DNA of 64,000 nucleotides from Apoderus coryli (taxonomy: Eukaryota; Arthropoda; Insecta; Coleoptera; Attelabidae): the NCBI GenBank assembly GCA_911728435.2, contig OU452211.1, positions 2,914,001 to 2,978,000 of the forward strand. The letters run 5' to 3'. Below, one piece after another: positions 1-12,200 of the stretch. Position numbers and translations under genes: made by a program. A model generated the notes under the pieces. It worked only from the letters and a program-made list of their open reading frames with translations, was not told the DNA's origin and searched no databases. Within the stretch, counting starts at the first letter, position 1, and every line of letters starts with the position of its first letter.

Positions 1-1
1 A

Positions 2-874
2 AAAAACGAAGTAACTGAAAAGTTTATGGAGTATAAAGCATACGTTGAAAATGAAACCAAAAAGAAAATAAGATGCCTACATACCGATAATGGTACTGAA
101 TATGTCAACAGTCAGTTATTGGGTATACTTAAAAAAGCTGGAATAAAACATCAAAAAACTATGGCATATACTCCACAACAGAATGGTGTAGCAGAAAGGC
201 TAAATCGTACCCTAATGGAAACTGCAAGAAGCATGTTAATAGATGCAGAGCTTGGAAACTGTTTTTGGGCTGAAGCTATATCCACAGCAGTTTACCTAAA
301 AAATCGATCCCCAACAAAAGCTCTTGCAAATTGCACTCCAGAGGAAGCGTGGACAGGTGAGAAACCAAATTTATCACATCTACACATTTTTGGATGCAAA
401 GCCTTGGTACACATTCCCAAAGAAAAAAGAAGAAAATTAGATAGAAAAGCTGAGGAATATATATTTGTCGGTTATACAGAACATACAAAAGGATTTCGTT
501 TTATACATCCAATTACACGCAAAATTCTGATATCACGTGATGCTGAATTCTTCGAAAACCAATCATTAAATAAAAATACTAATGAAGAATATTACAATAA
601 TATATTTCCGGTTCCAATGTCTGAAAATCAGTGCAATGACCATCAACAGCAGTTAGAAATCACAGAAACTGTTGTTGAAGTGGGGGAGGAATTGCCTACA
701 GAATTTGAAACAAAAAAAATAATTATTGAACCTGTGGAAGAAGTTTTTGAAGAAACATCGAACGAATTAGGCGAAGTTGAGGATATTTTAAAAGAAAACG
801 AAAGAGATGAAAATCAAGAAAACCAGATCAGAAAAATCAAATCGTGTTCATGTGCCAAACAAAAATATTTTTAA
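2..874 (+). pseudogene. copia integrase segment of pol (partial, frameshifted)
   Basis: The frame is open from base 2. It carries the second integrase acidic motif (TDNGTEY), the TPQQNGVAERLNRT block with the catalytic glutamate, and then the GKR-like C-terminal integrase region (HIFGCKALVHIP, FVGY). The frame ends at 874, whereas the expected basic linker before RT continues in the next frame from about 815. A one-base insertion or deletion in an A-rich stretch best explains the break. The integrase zinc finger and the first catalytic Asp lie before the window. Confidence 0.9.
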
Positions 875-2453
875 CTCAGATTTTATATGTCAAGCTGTGT
901 TCGAATCATTCTCGCTCGATCCAAATACGATGGATGAAGCTTTATTGGGGACAAATGCAAGTGAATGGCATAAAGCAATGAACGAGGAAATGGAAGCACA
1001 TAAAAGGAATAACACTTGGGAAATCTGTGAACTTCCTTCCGGCAAGAAACCTGTAAAAAGTAAATGGACTTTTAAAACCAAATTTACAAAAACTGGTGAA
1101 ATAGATCGCTATAAAGCACGATTGGTAGCAAAAGGTTATTCACAAGTTTCAGGCATTGATTACGAAGAAACATATTCTCCGGTAATTAGGTACAGTTCCA
1201 TCAGACTTCTTCTCGCACTAGCCGCCAAATACGATTGGGAAATCGATCAGATGGACGTTGTCACCGCTTTTCTACACCCAAAGCTTGATGAAGAAATATA
1301 TATGGAACTACCTGATGGAAGAATTTGTAGATTATTAAAAACTCTTTATGGCCTAAAGCAGTCAAGTCGGATGTGGAACAAAGAACTGGACTCAGCCATA
1401 AAAGAACTAGGTTTTAAGCAATCAATGTACGACCCATGTGTTTATTCTAGAAGAAAAAATGGTAAAGATATAGTTTTAGCAATATACGTAGATGACATTT
1501 TAATATTTTCAAATGATATATATGAAAAAAATAATCTTAAAATGATGTTAATGAAACGTTTTAAGATGAAAGATTTTGGAGAAGCACATTATTGCCTTGG
1601 TATGAGAATCACTCGAGATAGAAGAAAAAAGACCATTACTCTTGACCAAGAAAAATATATTACGGATATTCTTACCCGTTTCAACATGTCAAATTGTAAT
1701 GGAATATCCACTCCTTTGGATATAAACCAAGCATTTACCAAAGATGGACAACCTAAGACAAATGCTGAAAAGAAAGAAATGTCAAAGTTTCCCTATCAAG
1801 AGGCAATCGGATGCATTATGTACGCAGCACAATGTACTCGCCCAGACATAGCTTATTCAGTGGGGGTGCTTTCACGATTCAATCAAAATCCTGGCAAAGT
1901 TCATTGGGCAGCAGTCAAACGAATCTTCCGTTATTTAAAAAACACCGTAAATTTCAAGTTACAATTTAATCAATGTTTAGAAGATATTTGTGGTTATTGT
2001 GACTCTGATTGGGCCGGTGATCAAGATGATAGGAAGTCTACAGCGGCATATGTTTTCCTGCTTGGTGGAGGTGCCGTCAGTTGGGCGTCAAAGAAACAAA
2101 CTACAGTCGCACTATCAACGACAGAAGCCGAATATATGGCTTTAAGTTTCGCTACACAGGAAGCTATATTTTTAAAGAATCTTATTAATGAAATCATACC
2201 AGATAGTTTGAATTTCATAAAAATATACTGCGATAATAAAGGAGCGATTGATTTAAGTAAAAATGCAGGATACAGACCAAGAAGCAAGCACATCGATATA
2301 AAACACCATTTTGTACGGGAGATGCAAAACCGTGGTGAAATTCAAGTTCAGAGTATTTCTACAAAAGATATGGTAGCAGATGCACTCACAAAAGGGATAT
2401 CTAACGAAAAACTAAAAGAAATCTGTAGAAAGATGGGTCTTGCAGCAACATAA
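807..2453 (+). pseudogene. copia reverse transcriptase and RNase H segment
   Basis: This frame encodes the copia-type RT (RVT_2 family). It shows KARLVAKGYSQ, then DYEETYSPV, then the palm motif YVDDILIF, with an LYGLKQS block between them. RNase H follows, with CDSDWAGD, STTEAEYMAL and the C-terminal KHIDIKHHF motif. It ends in a TAA just before the purine-rich tract. Length and motif order are normal for copia. The ATG at 807 is only the first ATG of the frame. The protein would naturally be part of one polyprotein with the integrase segment upstream. Confidence 0.93.
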
Positions 2454-2463
2454 CAAGTGGGGG

Positions 2464-2605
2464 TGTTGGAAGTTGTTATATTGCATCATATTGTATATAG
2501 TAAAAATAGTGATAGTTGTCAGAATATAAATAAAACGTATAAGAGTTGTTAAAAGTTAATATATTATTTTACTTCATAAGGTTGTTCAACCACGCTCTGC
2601 TAACA
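2464..2605 (+). repeat. probable 3' LTR of the copia element
   Basis: This segment follows the purine-rich AAGTGGGGG. It begins TGTTGGAAG and ends CTGCTAACA, giving the TG...CA ends expected of an LTR, with TGTTA-like symmetry. It includes an AATAAA at about 2528. The 5' LTR is outside the window, so the right border cannot be confirmed by comparison. Confidence 0.6.
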
Positions 2606-2610
2606 GTACG

Positions 2611-3148
2611 AAACCCCAAATCTTCAAGAATTGCATTTTCATTGTAATTGAAATTAGTAAACAAACAACAAAATGGACGACGGGACATTGGTTGAGTCCA
2701 AGTTGAAAATAAGGATAACCCTGTTCGAATAAACATCGATATTGATAGCCAATCGAGTACATAATATCGATTTTGGATTGCTAAATTGACAAGATGATGT
2801 CGACAAAATTACAGAGATCAACAAGTAGGTCTGCTGTGGAGTAGACTAATAATTATTTCTCATTATATAATTTGGATTATTTCTTTAATGTAATGATGAA
2901 AACAGGAAAATAATTAATAATAATAAAAAAAAGTATGTGTCGACATCCAGTAGAGAAACGTCAAACTAATTAATACAGGATTTAATTAGTTTGACGTTTC
3001 TCTACTGGATGTCGCCACATACTTTTTTTTTTTTATAATTAATTATTTGCCTGTTTTCATCGGCAGTTGTAATTTGACGTATTGGACTCGTCCGTTTTCT
3101 TGTTTCATTTGAAATTGTGAAAATGCAATTCTTCAAGATTTGGGGTTT
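2611..3148. mobile_element. foldback (long inverted repeat) element
   Basis: The ends are inverted copies: AAACCCCAAATCTTCAAGAA at 2611 and its near reverse complement ending at 3148. The arms converge on a nearly perfect central hairpin. Its left arm is about 2896-2972 and its right arm about 2982-3061, each containing GACATCCAGTAGAGAAACGT or its complement, with a loop of roughly 10 bases. The outer arms are more diverged than the core. No coding capacity was seen. It starts 5 bp after the copia LTR end. No clear target-site duplication was found. Confidence 0.85.
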
Positions 3149-3634
3149 GTTACCCTTTTATTTCACAAAACCTTTATGAGTCAACTAATTTTGAAAACTT
3201 CTCAACATTTAATGCAACGTTTAATATAGTAAGATATATATAGATATATATAATGGGAGAGTAGAAATTTACACTCCAGCGTTAATTATTCGTACCTTAT
3301 TAAAGTTAAAAATCCGTTTTTGTAGATATTTTGCATGTATTTTTCCATAATTTTCGCCACTTAATTTTTCCTGATTAACTCATTGCAACAGCTTTTTAAC
3401 CAATTATCGCAAAGACTGTATGAAAGGTTCTTGATCAAGATATACTTAGGAGCAACACAAATGTTGGCATTGATCTTACTTTTGTGTTAATTGCTTAGCT
3501 TTTAACTATTCAAAAAGTGGTTCCTCCTAACTGCTTGATTACCGAATTAAGTTCCATTAGAACTTTTCCAACAGTCCACGGCATTCACGAATTATTAAAA
3601 TAATTAAATAATGTTTAAGTACTTTTCTTTGTAG
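3149..3634. other. intron sequence upstream of the first visible bazooka exon
   Basis: This is AT-rich sequence with no open frame of note. It ends in a pyrimidine-rich stretch and the splice acceptor TTTCTTTGTAG at 3634. Apart from TATA-type low complexity near 3230-3255, I see nothing in it. Confidence 0.6.
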
Positions 3635-6600
3635 CCTTCGGACAAACCCGACTCAGCCTTGGTATTCCCTTGGAAACATCGCGACATTCTCACCTTCAAC
3701 ATACCCGTACACGACTCTGAGAAAGCAGGACTTGGTATTAGTGTCAAAGGCAAAACGAGTGAATCTGGTGATTTGGGTATTTTCATTAAAAGTGTTATTA
3801 ATGGTGGAGCGGCGTCCCGCGATAAACGATTGCGTACCAACGATCAATTGCTTAATGTGAATGGCATTTCATTGCTGCAGCAAACCAACAGCGATGCAAT
3901 GGAAACGCTGCGTAAAGCGATGCTTCACACCGAGGGTCCAGTGCCGGGAAACATCACTCTAACAATAGGTAATTCTAGAAATCAAGCTTTTCCAGTGGAT
4001 TAGTGACAGTTCTGTGTTGCAGCTCGTCGTGCTTCATCACCAAGCAACTCCAGAAATCGTTCGAACGAAAGTTTACTAAACACATCACAGGACCTAAGTA
4101 GTGACAGTAATAGTGCATCCATAGAAAATTCTAATGCAAGTGGTGGCTCGACAAATACCGTTATCTATAATCCACAAAGGAATACAAGTTTAGAACAACA
4201 ACAGCAGTTGATGCATACGTGGAACCCAGTGCTAGAACGTTTAACCGCAGGTCAAACCAAGCAACAGCAGTTACGGAATGAGAGTTACTATAAAGCAACG
4301 CATGATACTTGGAGTAATTCAATGTTTGCTGGGGGTAATTCGTCTTTTGGTAACTTAACTAGTACCACGTTGAATGTTACTACAGCTGAACCAATTCTAA
4401 TTGAGGATGAGTACGGTTCAAGGGTTATTGGACAGCAGAACAATTCACAGTGAGTAGTCGTAAAGGTTTCTTGCTTTGTTTCTCTAAAATTAATCGTTCT
4501 TAAAGAATCAATGTACATATGACGAACAAAATGTTGGAGAGTCGAAACGAACACGAACCAGACGGTAAATCCAGTATATCGAGTAATTTCGATAAAAACA
4601 CTGAGTCGTCATCATCACAAACCACAATCGTTCAAGCAAATGGTGATGTGACATATGCCAGTCAACTGTCATTGGAGAATCCTAAAGGATTCTCCCGGGA
4701 TGCGTTCGGCAGACAAAGTATGTCGGAGAAGCGACATGCTACGTTAGACGCAAAAAGCACAGATACGTATCAGCGTACGAAGAAGATGCGTGAGGAACGT
4801 ACTAAAGATGGAAGTACTAAAGGCAGTAAGTGTTATTATTTATTTCTCTGTGTTGTTGTTGTTGTACGCTTGTAATTTCAAACTCCCATTTGTGTTTAAC
4901 AGCTAGTTTAGTGCGTGTCGGGTCTGTGGAGTCTGTCATTAGCATTAATCGGTCATCTGAACATCCTGAATGTAAGCATAAGTTCATTAATCATACTCTA
5001 TTCGTTTAGACGTTGAAATATTGACGTGTTGTTATTGGTACAATTTATCTTTAGATGCTGATAAACTTGGACAATTAGGACCGTCGCTTGGTATGAAGAA
5101 ATCTTCAAGTTTGGAGTCGTTACAGACTATGGTGCAGGAGGTAAGTTGTCAGCTCCTTTCCCAGTTTCTGTACTCTTCACAAGTATGCGTGAGGCGTACG
5201 GACGCAGATCGTTTACTTCTTACCCATTCACAGATCCAAATGAAAGAAGAATGTGATCCAGCGTACAGTTACCGGGGTCCTGCTGGTGCTCTCAAAGTGA
5301 TACGTGGTCGGGGGTGTGAAGAGAGTTTCAGGGCTGCTGTCGTGGATCCAAACCATCGTAGCGATATCGCTGCTAAAAAGCATTGGCTAATTGATGGTCC
5401 AGTAGTAGAGGAACGTGAAATTGATGGTTTTACCAATGTACGTGGCGGGCCAAGACAGTCATCGTTGAATGCAGTTTTGGACGGTAAACATAAACCTGGG
5501 AAGAAGAAACAGGGTATTTTCAAGGGAATCGGATCAATGTTTAGGTACAAAACTTAGGTTTGAAGAATAATTGAATACTCATTTGCTGCTTTTTTTGAAA
5601 AAAAAAAGGTTTGGAAAGCATCGTAAAGTCGATCAGCCAGAACCAGTCCAGCATTACCAGCAAACGAATCTAGAGTTCGACACGAACGCGAATGTTCAAC
5701 AACGTGAAGAAAACGACAATAATTCCCAACCAGGTGAGCAACGAAATGCGGAGACTCCAGTACCAGTTCAACAACAACAAACTACGGGTAGTGAACGGTT
5801 ACAACATGATGCGGTTACGAATGCTCAACAACATCATTTACAGCAACAACAACGGGAACCGATTTATCAAAGACAACCGACGCAGCATATGCATCATCAT
5901 GGATTCGTCCATCGGCATGCCGAACAAGTTCAGGTGAGATTATTCAACCCTTCCCGAGGAAAGACTTTTGGATGCAAATTTTGTTTCAGGTTATACCTGA
6001 AAACGCGGTGATGCCAAACCTTGGTTGTAGTAATAGTAGTAGCGGTGGCTCTGCTGCCTCTAAAGTGAAGTATAGACAGAACTCGTTAGAGCAGAAACGA
6101 AACGAGATGCATCGCCAAAGACTGAACCAAAGGCATACAGCGTACTATCAACAGCAAGATGATCGAGAACCTATTTATGAGCAACGTCTTCCCTCGACAC
6201 AGGTAAAGTTTTAATCGAATTAAAGACAAAACAGTCTTCTACCCTTCCTGATGTGTCCCGTGGTTTTTATCATTTTACTGCTAAGGCAACCTGAGCAAGA
6301 ACTTCAAGAAATGACAAGACTGTAGATCTTGTGGTAGGCCTTTTTAGTAGATCTTCTAGCATCAGTCTCGTTATTCTATTGCAGAAAATGGAACAAAGAG
6401 ATCAAGCATTCGCTGAATACGGTCGTCCTGGTAGCCGTTCAGGGATTACGGAGTCAGTGCCATTTACGCATTACGTGAATTACAATGAATTGCAAACGCA
6501 TTTGAGGTAAATGTTGACGCGTTCTACAATTTTTTTTAGACTAAGGTTTCAAAGGTGGAGATTGTGTTCAAATTATTAAAAAATTTGAACGTAATTGTCC

Positions 6601-8225
6601 ATTTTCCTGCACCATTTTGTGACTAACCACACTACACTTTGCATGCAAATTATCCGTTTGTTTACGTCCAAGTGTTGTGTCTAATGTGAATTGTTTTGTA
6701 TCGAAATTAAACAATATTTTGGTGTGTTGTACAGCCGCAAAGATCCACTATCTGACAGTCAGATAGTTCAAATGCGGATGCAAGTCCAACAGCAGAGACT
6801 TAAGGTGGAGGAGGAAAGGTATGCGTAAAATACAATTTTTGGTAATGAGTGAACTCGTAGTGCTAGTGCTTCATATACCAAAATTACTAATATCACTATG
6901 TGTACCGGTTTGACACGATGCTTTTCGTGTGCTAGCTAATCCTAAAGGCAGAGACACATTGTTCTGAAGCCATGCAACCCATTTGACACAATGCACTGCG
7001 CATACGACATTGTCAATTCTTGTCAAATACGTTTGAAATTTTAAATACTTAAAGTTATATTGACGTTAGAGTCTGACAGTTTTTTTCTGCGACATTAAAT
7101 GTCGTCTCATTTGCACCACATTTCATTTGATAATGTCGCATGCTCGAGTTTCATCAGCTTGCATGGTATACTAACATGTGCATTTTTCAAAAAATATATT
7201 ATTTGAAACATCGATTTTGATTATACAGGGTGCGATAATTGATTTTAGGTCCGGGACTTGTGGATTGTTGAAGACATGCACGCCATGTGACACAATTCAC
7301 TGCGCATGCGACATTGTCAATGTCAATTCTTGTCAAATACGTTTGAAATTTTAAATACTTAAAGTTATATTGACGTTAGAGTCTGACAGTTTTTTTCTGC
7401 GACATTAAATGTAGTCTAATTTGCACCACTCATTTCATTTGATAATGTCGCATGCTCGATTTTCATCACGTTGCATAGCATACTAAGATGTGCATTTTTC
7501 AAAAAATATATTATTTGAAACATCGATTTTGATTATACAGGGTGCGACAATTGATTTTTGGCCCGGGACTTGTGGATTACGAGGAATTCCAAATCTGATT
7601 GACATTGTTAGGGAAATATCGATGTATCGTGCACATTTCTACGGCATATTGTCTTTGCCTTAACTATTGTAGTTTAAAGTAATCTTAGTTATTATTTTGC
7701 ATGCAAATTATTTGGAATTAGTTATTTTATTTGTTTCAATAAATATCCAGGTAGTCTTGGTAGGTTCAAAAATTGCTAAATATAAATCAAAACTGACCTG
7801 TCTCGGCTTTTATTTTGAACACAATAATGAACCTACGGAGACTACAGAAAATGTAAAAACGATCCAAACTAAGTACTTACTTTTGATATAGTCGAAAACA
7901 ACACCAATACCACTCGCAACGTCAAACACGTTCAGAAAACACCCAATTACGCCCCGTATCAAACTACTACGAATACGAAAGTGTGCAATCCGTATTGGGG
8001 GCACATAGAGGAGGCACTAGTAATAGACAAACAAATAGCAACAGTCCACAAGGCAGCTATTACGATACGAATTTAAATGCGGTACAACGCCAACAAATAA
8101 TGCAAAGTAATCGACAAGTAAATAGTAATAACAATAATAGTAGACAACAGCAACCACATGGTAGAGGTCCGTTTGTTACGCAAGTGACGATTGGGGAACA
8201 TCAAAAAAATGGGACTAAAGTTTGA
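3635..8225 (+). CDS. baz: bazooka / Par-3 polarity scaffold, 3' portion (11 exons)
   Basis: Par-3 is the apical cortical scaffold that binds Par-6 and aPKC. Exons read here: 3635-3968, 4023-4449, 4506-4825, 4903-4971, 5055-5140, 5234-5544, 5609-5933, 5990-6202, 6385-6506, 6735-6818, 7892-8225. They join in phase to 874 residues. In order they encode PDZ3 (GLGISVKGK, DLGIFIKSVINGGAAS), a Ser/Asn/Gln-rich linker, the aPKC site FGRQSMSEKR, the Par-1/14-3-3 site KKSSSLESLQT, and the conserved basic tail GIFKGIGSMFRFGKHRK (split between two exons), known to bind phosphoinositides. Gln-rich and coiled-coil stretches follow. The protein ends in GTKV, a possible class I PDZ ligand (inference). The N-terminal oligomerisation domain and PDZ1-2 must lie upstream of the window. 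The 93-nt intron 5141-5233 has no stop in frame. Confidence 0.93.
6966..7577 (+). repeat. two-copy tandem repeat (~304 bp unit) in a bazooka intron
   Basis: Copy 1 (about 6966-7269) and copy 2 (about 7270-7577) are nearly identical. Both share TGACAC-AATG-CACTGCGCAT, a run around CTGACAGTTTTTTTCTGCGA, and an end containing TATACAGGGTGCGA and CGGGACTTGTGGATT. Copy 2 has an extra TGTCAA. Each unit carries the TACAGGGTG motif found throughout the window, so this is probably a tandemly duplicated transposon fragment. It lies in the intron 6819-7891. Confidence 0.85.
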
Positions 8226-8722
8226 TGTTATCACGCGGAATTTAGTTGTAAAAAGTTATTCAGGTTTTAAAGTAGAAACTAACGAAGAAAACTTGACTTC
8301 ATTCCACAAGATAATGCAAGATTTCCATCCTTACTCACTCACTGACTGTTAAGGCCGTGGATCGGTGCTTGTTTAGTGTTCGATAGAAATGCCTTAAGAT
8401 TTTGTATTCATATAGACCAAGAAAAGCATAACAGACATGTACTTAATCTTTTTTTAGTAGAAGCAATAATTTTTTCAATATTGTAAATATTTATATAGTG
8501 TTTTAGAATAATAATTATTTTTTTATTGTTGTATATAACAAATTGTTTCAAAATGTAATTATTATGATTGACTATTGTTTTTACATTAATATTCGATTTG
8601 GATTTTTTTTTTTGATCTATTAAAAGTTTCTGAAAGAAAAAAACGTTAATGGTATCGCTATAATAAATAATGTGTACTTAAAGAAATCTTATAGTATTAT
8701 TTGTAAAACAGAAAACTGATAC

Positions 8723-8728
8723 AATAAA
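8723..8728 (+). terminator. candidate poly(A) signal of bazooka
   Basis: AATAAA lies about 500 bp after the bazooka stop, at the end of an AT-rich probable 3' UTR. It is followed by an (AAAT)n microsatellite at about 8731-8752. Confidence 0.5.
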
Positions 8729-9146
8729 ATTAATAAATAAATAAATAAATAAACGATTTACAACCAAGTGATTTGTTTTTTATTTTTCAATTCGGTTACC
8801 GCAGCTCAGAGGAGGCCCTACCAAGTAAGATCCCATGGGTCATGGTTTGGATCGAATTGAAACAAACAAGTTCATAATCAAAATGATTTTTTATTTAGTT
8901 TTACAGTTTTACATATTTACAATACTCTAGGAAATTGTTTTACATAGTGTATAATATATATAATATAAATCAGTTATTACATATTTATATAATCAACAAA
9001 TATATACAAATTAGCGCAAAGTTTACAAAATATCATTCATCTCTTTAAAAATGATTGCACCATATCAATTAAATTCCTATTGCCGCTTTTAACATGGTAA
9101 AATCTGCATATAAATTAAAGAAACAGTTCGTCTTCACACTTTATCT

Positions 9147-9428
9147 TTAAAACCGTCAACTGCCTAAAATGATGTTTCTTTTCATACAAAATTGACCCTT
9201 AGAGCCAAGACATTGGCTTGTGCTTCTAATTTCCCAGTCTCTGATTTTTCTCATTCGGATTACTCGTAAATGTGAAACCCAGAACTTTAAAACCGTCAAT
9301 CACCTAAAATGTTGTTACTTTTCATACAAAATTGACCCTTAGAGCCAAGGCATTGGCTTGTACTGCTAATTTCCCAGTTTCTGATTTATCTCATTCGGGT
9401 TACTCGTAGATGTGAAACCAGAACATTA
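9147..9428 (+). repeat. tandem duplication, two ~141-bp units
   Basis: Unit 1 starts at about 9147 and unit 2 at about 9288. Both begin TTTAAAACCGTCAA and share CATACAAAATTGACCCTTAG, AGCCAAG-CATTGGCTTGT and CTCATTCGG-TTACTCGTA. Differences are scattered substitutions. It is non-coding and lies 3' of both flanking genes. Confidence 0.88.
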
Positions 9429-9844
9429 CAAGGTATGAAAAGAATCAACGATCTGACAGAACAAGACTATGTGTATATTTTGATAAAAGCCTCAGCGAAA
9501 GTCTCCTTATTTTATATACACCAAACATTTATTGAAAGGGTGCCGAAAGAAGGCATAATATATACAAAAATTCTCTTAATAAATGGGAAATAAACACTAA
9601 AACTAATCAACCTGTTTAACCAAAAAAGTAACTCCTAAGAATTGAAGATCTTTAATTTTTTATTTCTAGTCAGTCATTAACATTTTTTTTGAGACCAATT
9701 GATTGCAGTTTTGATATACAACACGAATATAATGGCATTTAAGACGACGTAAGATCTGTCAAACATCAATTTACTGACAGATGACACCTAACAAGTGTCT
9801 AATCACAGCCATCTTGAGATATCACGAATACTCCTTCCTATCTC

Positions 9845-9850
9845 TTTATT
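9845..9850 (-). terminator. candidate poly(A) signal of Nelf-A
   Basis: TTTATT on the plus strand reads AATAAA on the minus strand, about 100 bp past the Nelf-A stop. The spacing suits a short 3' UTR. Confidence 0.5.
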
Positions 9851-9949
9851 ATATTCAAAGGATTTTGATGACAGAAACAATGTCAAGGCTATAATCAACT
9901 GGAAGAACTTTATCAAAACCAACAAGCCGTCTATACTATACCGTTTTCG

Positions 9950-12200
9950 TCAGACTAACGCTGCCGTCACCGCATTCTGAGGCAACTGCTCCAGCTGATT
10001 CTCGATGTGTCTGTACTTCTTAATTCGCTTCCACTCGCCATTGTTGTAGTTCATTTGGAAATGAGTCTCTACCATCATGGTCAAGTACGTATCGTCCGCT
10101 TGCAATACATTCTCTTGATCCTCTGACAATTTGATTGTGACTATATTACCCAAATGGGGACAGGGATTGTCGCGGGAACCGGCCATAAAACCGAGTATCA
10201 ATGCCTTTTCCGGTCGCGTCACTTTGTTGGCTGTACGGAACATTTCTTGTGCTTCTAACATTTGTTCTCGCTATAAACATATACAATTCGGAATTACAGA
10301 TCCCGAAGGGCCTAAATTTTGTTGTATGCTCACTTACAGTTAAAGCCAAGCCACGTCGCTGCAAATTGGCTGCTGGTTGCGGTTGAATCCTGATTTGTGT
10401 AACACTTTGAGGCTGTGCCCTTTGAGCTGCCGCATTCGTTAACACTGTCAATGGAGCACTGATGATATGTGGAGCAGTTTGTTGCGTCGGTGGTTGTTGT
10501 TGGGGCGCAGGAGTTGTTCCAGTCGCTATAGACGCCGGAATAGTCGTCAACAACGGTGGTACTGGTCGGGAATTTGGAGTAGCTGCAACTGGGACAAACT
10601 GTTGTTGCTGCTGTGATAATAGTTTTGTATTATTGCTCGATACTGCAATCGGAGTATTAGTTGTGAGTATTGTCTGTGGTTTAGGAGTTGCTGGCGTAAT
10701 GCTGGGGGAAGAAATTGGGGCTGTCTGTTGTTGCGTTACTGTTGCAGCTGATAATGATGCTGCTGTAGCTGTTTGAGGTGGTAGAGACGCTGTTAAAGCT
10801 GATGCATTGGATGCTGAAAAAATAATACAAACAAACGATCATCCTGCGAATGCAAAAATATTAAAACGCGCGACTTACCGGCAGTGGGGGCAACAGTAGG
10901 TTGCGGTGTAGCTGGAGCATAGGCAGGTACAGTTGCTGATAATCCTGCAGCATAATCGGGAGTACCACCAGTTGCCGCAGGCGGAGGACTTTGAATCGCA
11001 GTATTTTCCGATGCCTTTTTCGCATCTTCCATTTCTGCAACAATAATGCATTAAACATTGGTTTAACTGTAAAATAATTTGATAATACCTTGCATCTTCT
11101 TCCGTTTTTTAGCCGCAGCATAACCCAAAGGTTGATCTGCGATATCCAACAATTTCACACCACCTTCCTTCCTACCAGCCGAAGGCCGTGACATTAATGG
11201 TCGATTCGTTATGTTAGTGCTTAAGACACTTGTCCTGAACCCTGATGTCGGTACTCTGCTCGGGATTCCCTTCAATGGAGCTGAAAACCCTCATTTATAA
11301 TTCAAGTAAATCAAGGAGGTTAACTATACATACTTGTGTCAGTCATTTTTCTAGGCATCCCTCGTGATCGTACTGGAATAACTGGAGCGGAAGCCTTTTT
11401 CAAGTTCGATGCGGCATCTGAGGACTTTTGCAATAATTCCGCACGAAGCGAAGCGGATTTTGGTTTCTTTTTGATGGTAAAGTGTTTTATTGGTTCAGCT
11501 TTATGCCCTACCTTAAACAAAATTTACTTATTTTATAACATGAGCATTAATAGTTATAGATACAAACTTACCACTGAAACTAAGGCGCTTTTATTTAAGT
11601 AATGGCACTCCATGGGAAGAATTGTATGTTCATTCTGTTTTCGCACATGTTTTCTTAAATCAGATAAAAGATCTGTGAATATTGCACGAACTTCTTCAAC
11701 ATCTGTGATTTCCGTGTTTAAAGAACCTGTAGATGGAAGTGTTTTTAACGCGTCCGCTAGCATTGCAACCCATAACTCAGAATCTGCTAACGCTACTTCA
11801 AGGATTTGTTCTAACTCGTGTTTCCACTAAAATCATTTAATACCTATGATAATAACAAAGCAGCATTCCTCTCAAAGTAATTGAATACGACTCAAATCTA
11901 TTTCGGCAGACAATAATTATCACTAGTTCAAATCAAAATAAACAAACGTGTTTTATGTACCTATGTTATTTACTATGAAATAGTCCTTACCTCTTCCTGA
12001 TTTCTGCGGGGTATATGAAAGAAACTCAACAATAATTTCAATTTAACTTGGGTTTGTAGGTCTGGAAAACAGTCTTTTATGTTTCGCAACACTTCCGCGT
12101 TTAATTGGGAACATATTGAACCGCCTGTCCAAGAATCATTCGAAATACCGAGCTTATTATGAAGCCATAACGAAGTATCACTATCACGCACATTCGCCAT
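9950..12200 (-). CDS. Nelf-A: Negative elongation factor A (complete, 7 coding exons)
   Basis: NELF-A is a subunit of the nuclear NELF complex that, with DSIF, holds RNA polymerase II at promoter-proximal pauses. Minus-strand exons, in order: 12200-11991, 11826-11572, 11511-11334, 11280-11089, 11034-10879, 10813-10338, 10270-9950. They join in phase to 595 residues. The start is the MANVRDSDTSLWLHNKLG motif, a near match to vertebrate and insect N-termini. Then come KLKLLLSFFHIPRR, ECHYLNKSALVS, KKKPKSASLRAELLQKS, PLKGIPSRVP and GGVKLLDI, a long Ala/Pro/Thr/Gln-rich region typical of the NELF-A tentacle, and the C-terminal block EMFRTANKVTRPEKALILGF. An in-frame ATG exists further upstream (12290), but the shorter start matches the family. 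The gene starts head-to-head with Tfb4. Confidence 0.95.

Larger units (their letters stand above)
1..2605 (+). mobile_element. Ty1/copia LTR retrotransposon, 5'-truncated by the window edge
   Basis: The element enters the window inside the integrase core and runs through reverse transcriptase and RNase H to a purine-rich tract (about 2455-2463) and a short 3' LTR. The domain order integrase, RT, RNase H is the Ty1/copia order (established knowledge). Gag, protease and the 5' LTR are not in the window. A frame change near 815-850 separates integrase from RT, so this copy is probably defective. The plus-strand element lies just upstream of the first visible bazooka exon, so it is probably in a bazooka intron (inference). 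Confidence 0.93.
8229..9844. other. convergent intergenic region between bazooka and Nelf-A
   Basis: The region holds the probable bazooka 3' UTR, up to about 8760, and AT-rich DNA. It contains one tandem duplication (listed separately). No open frame with recognisable protein was seen on either strand. Confidence 0.6.

Noticed and set aside
10462..10776. Plus-strand frame rich in Cys, Val and Gly
   Set aside because: It is the antisense shadow of the Gln/Thr/Pro-rich NELF-A exon.
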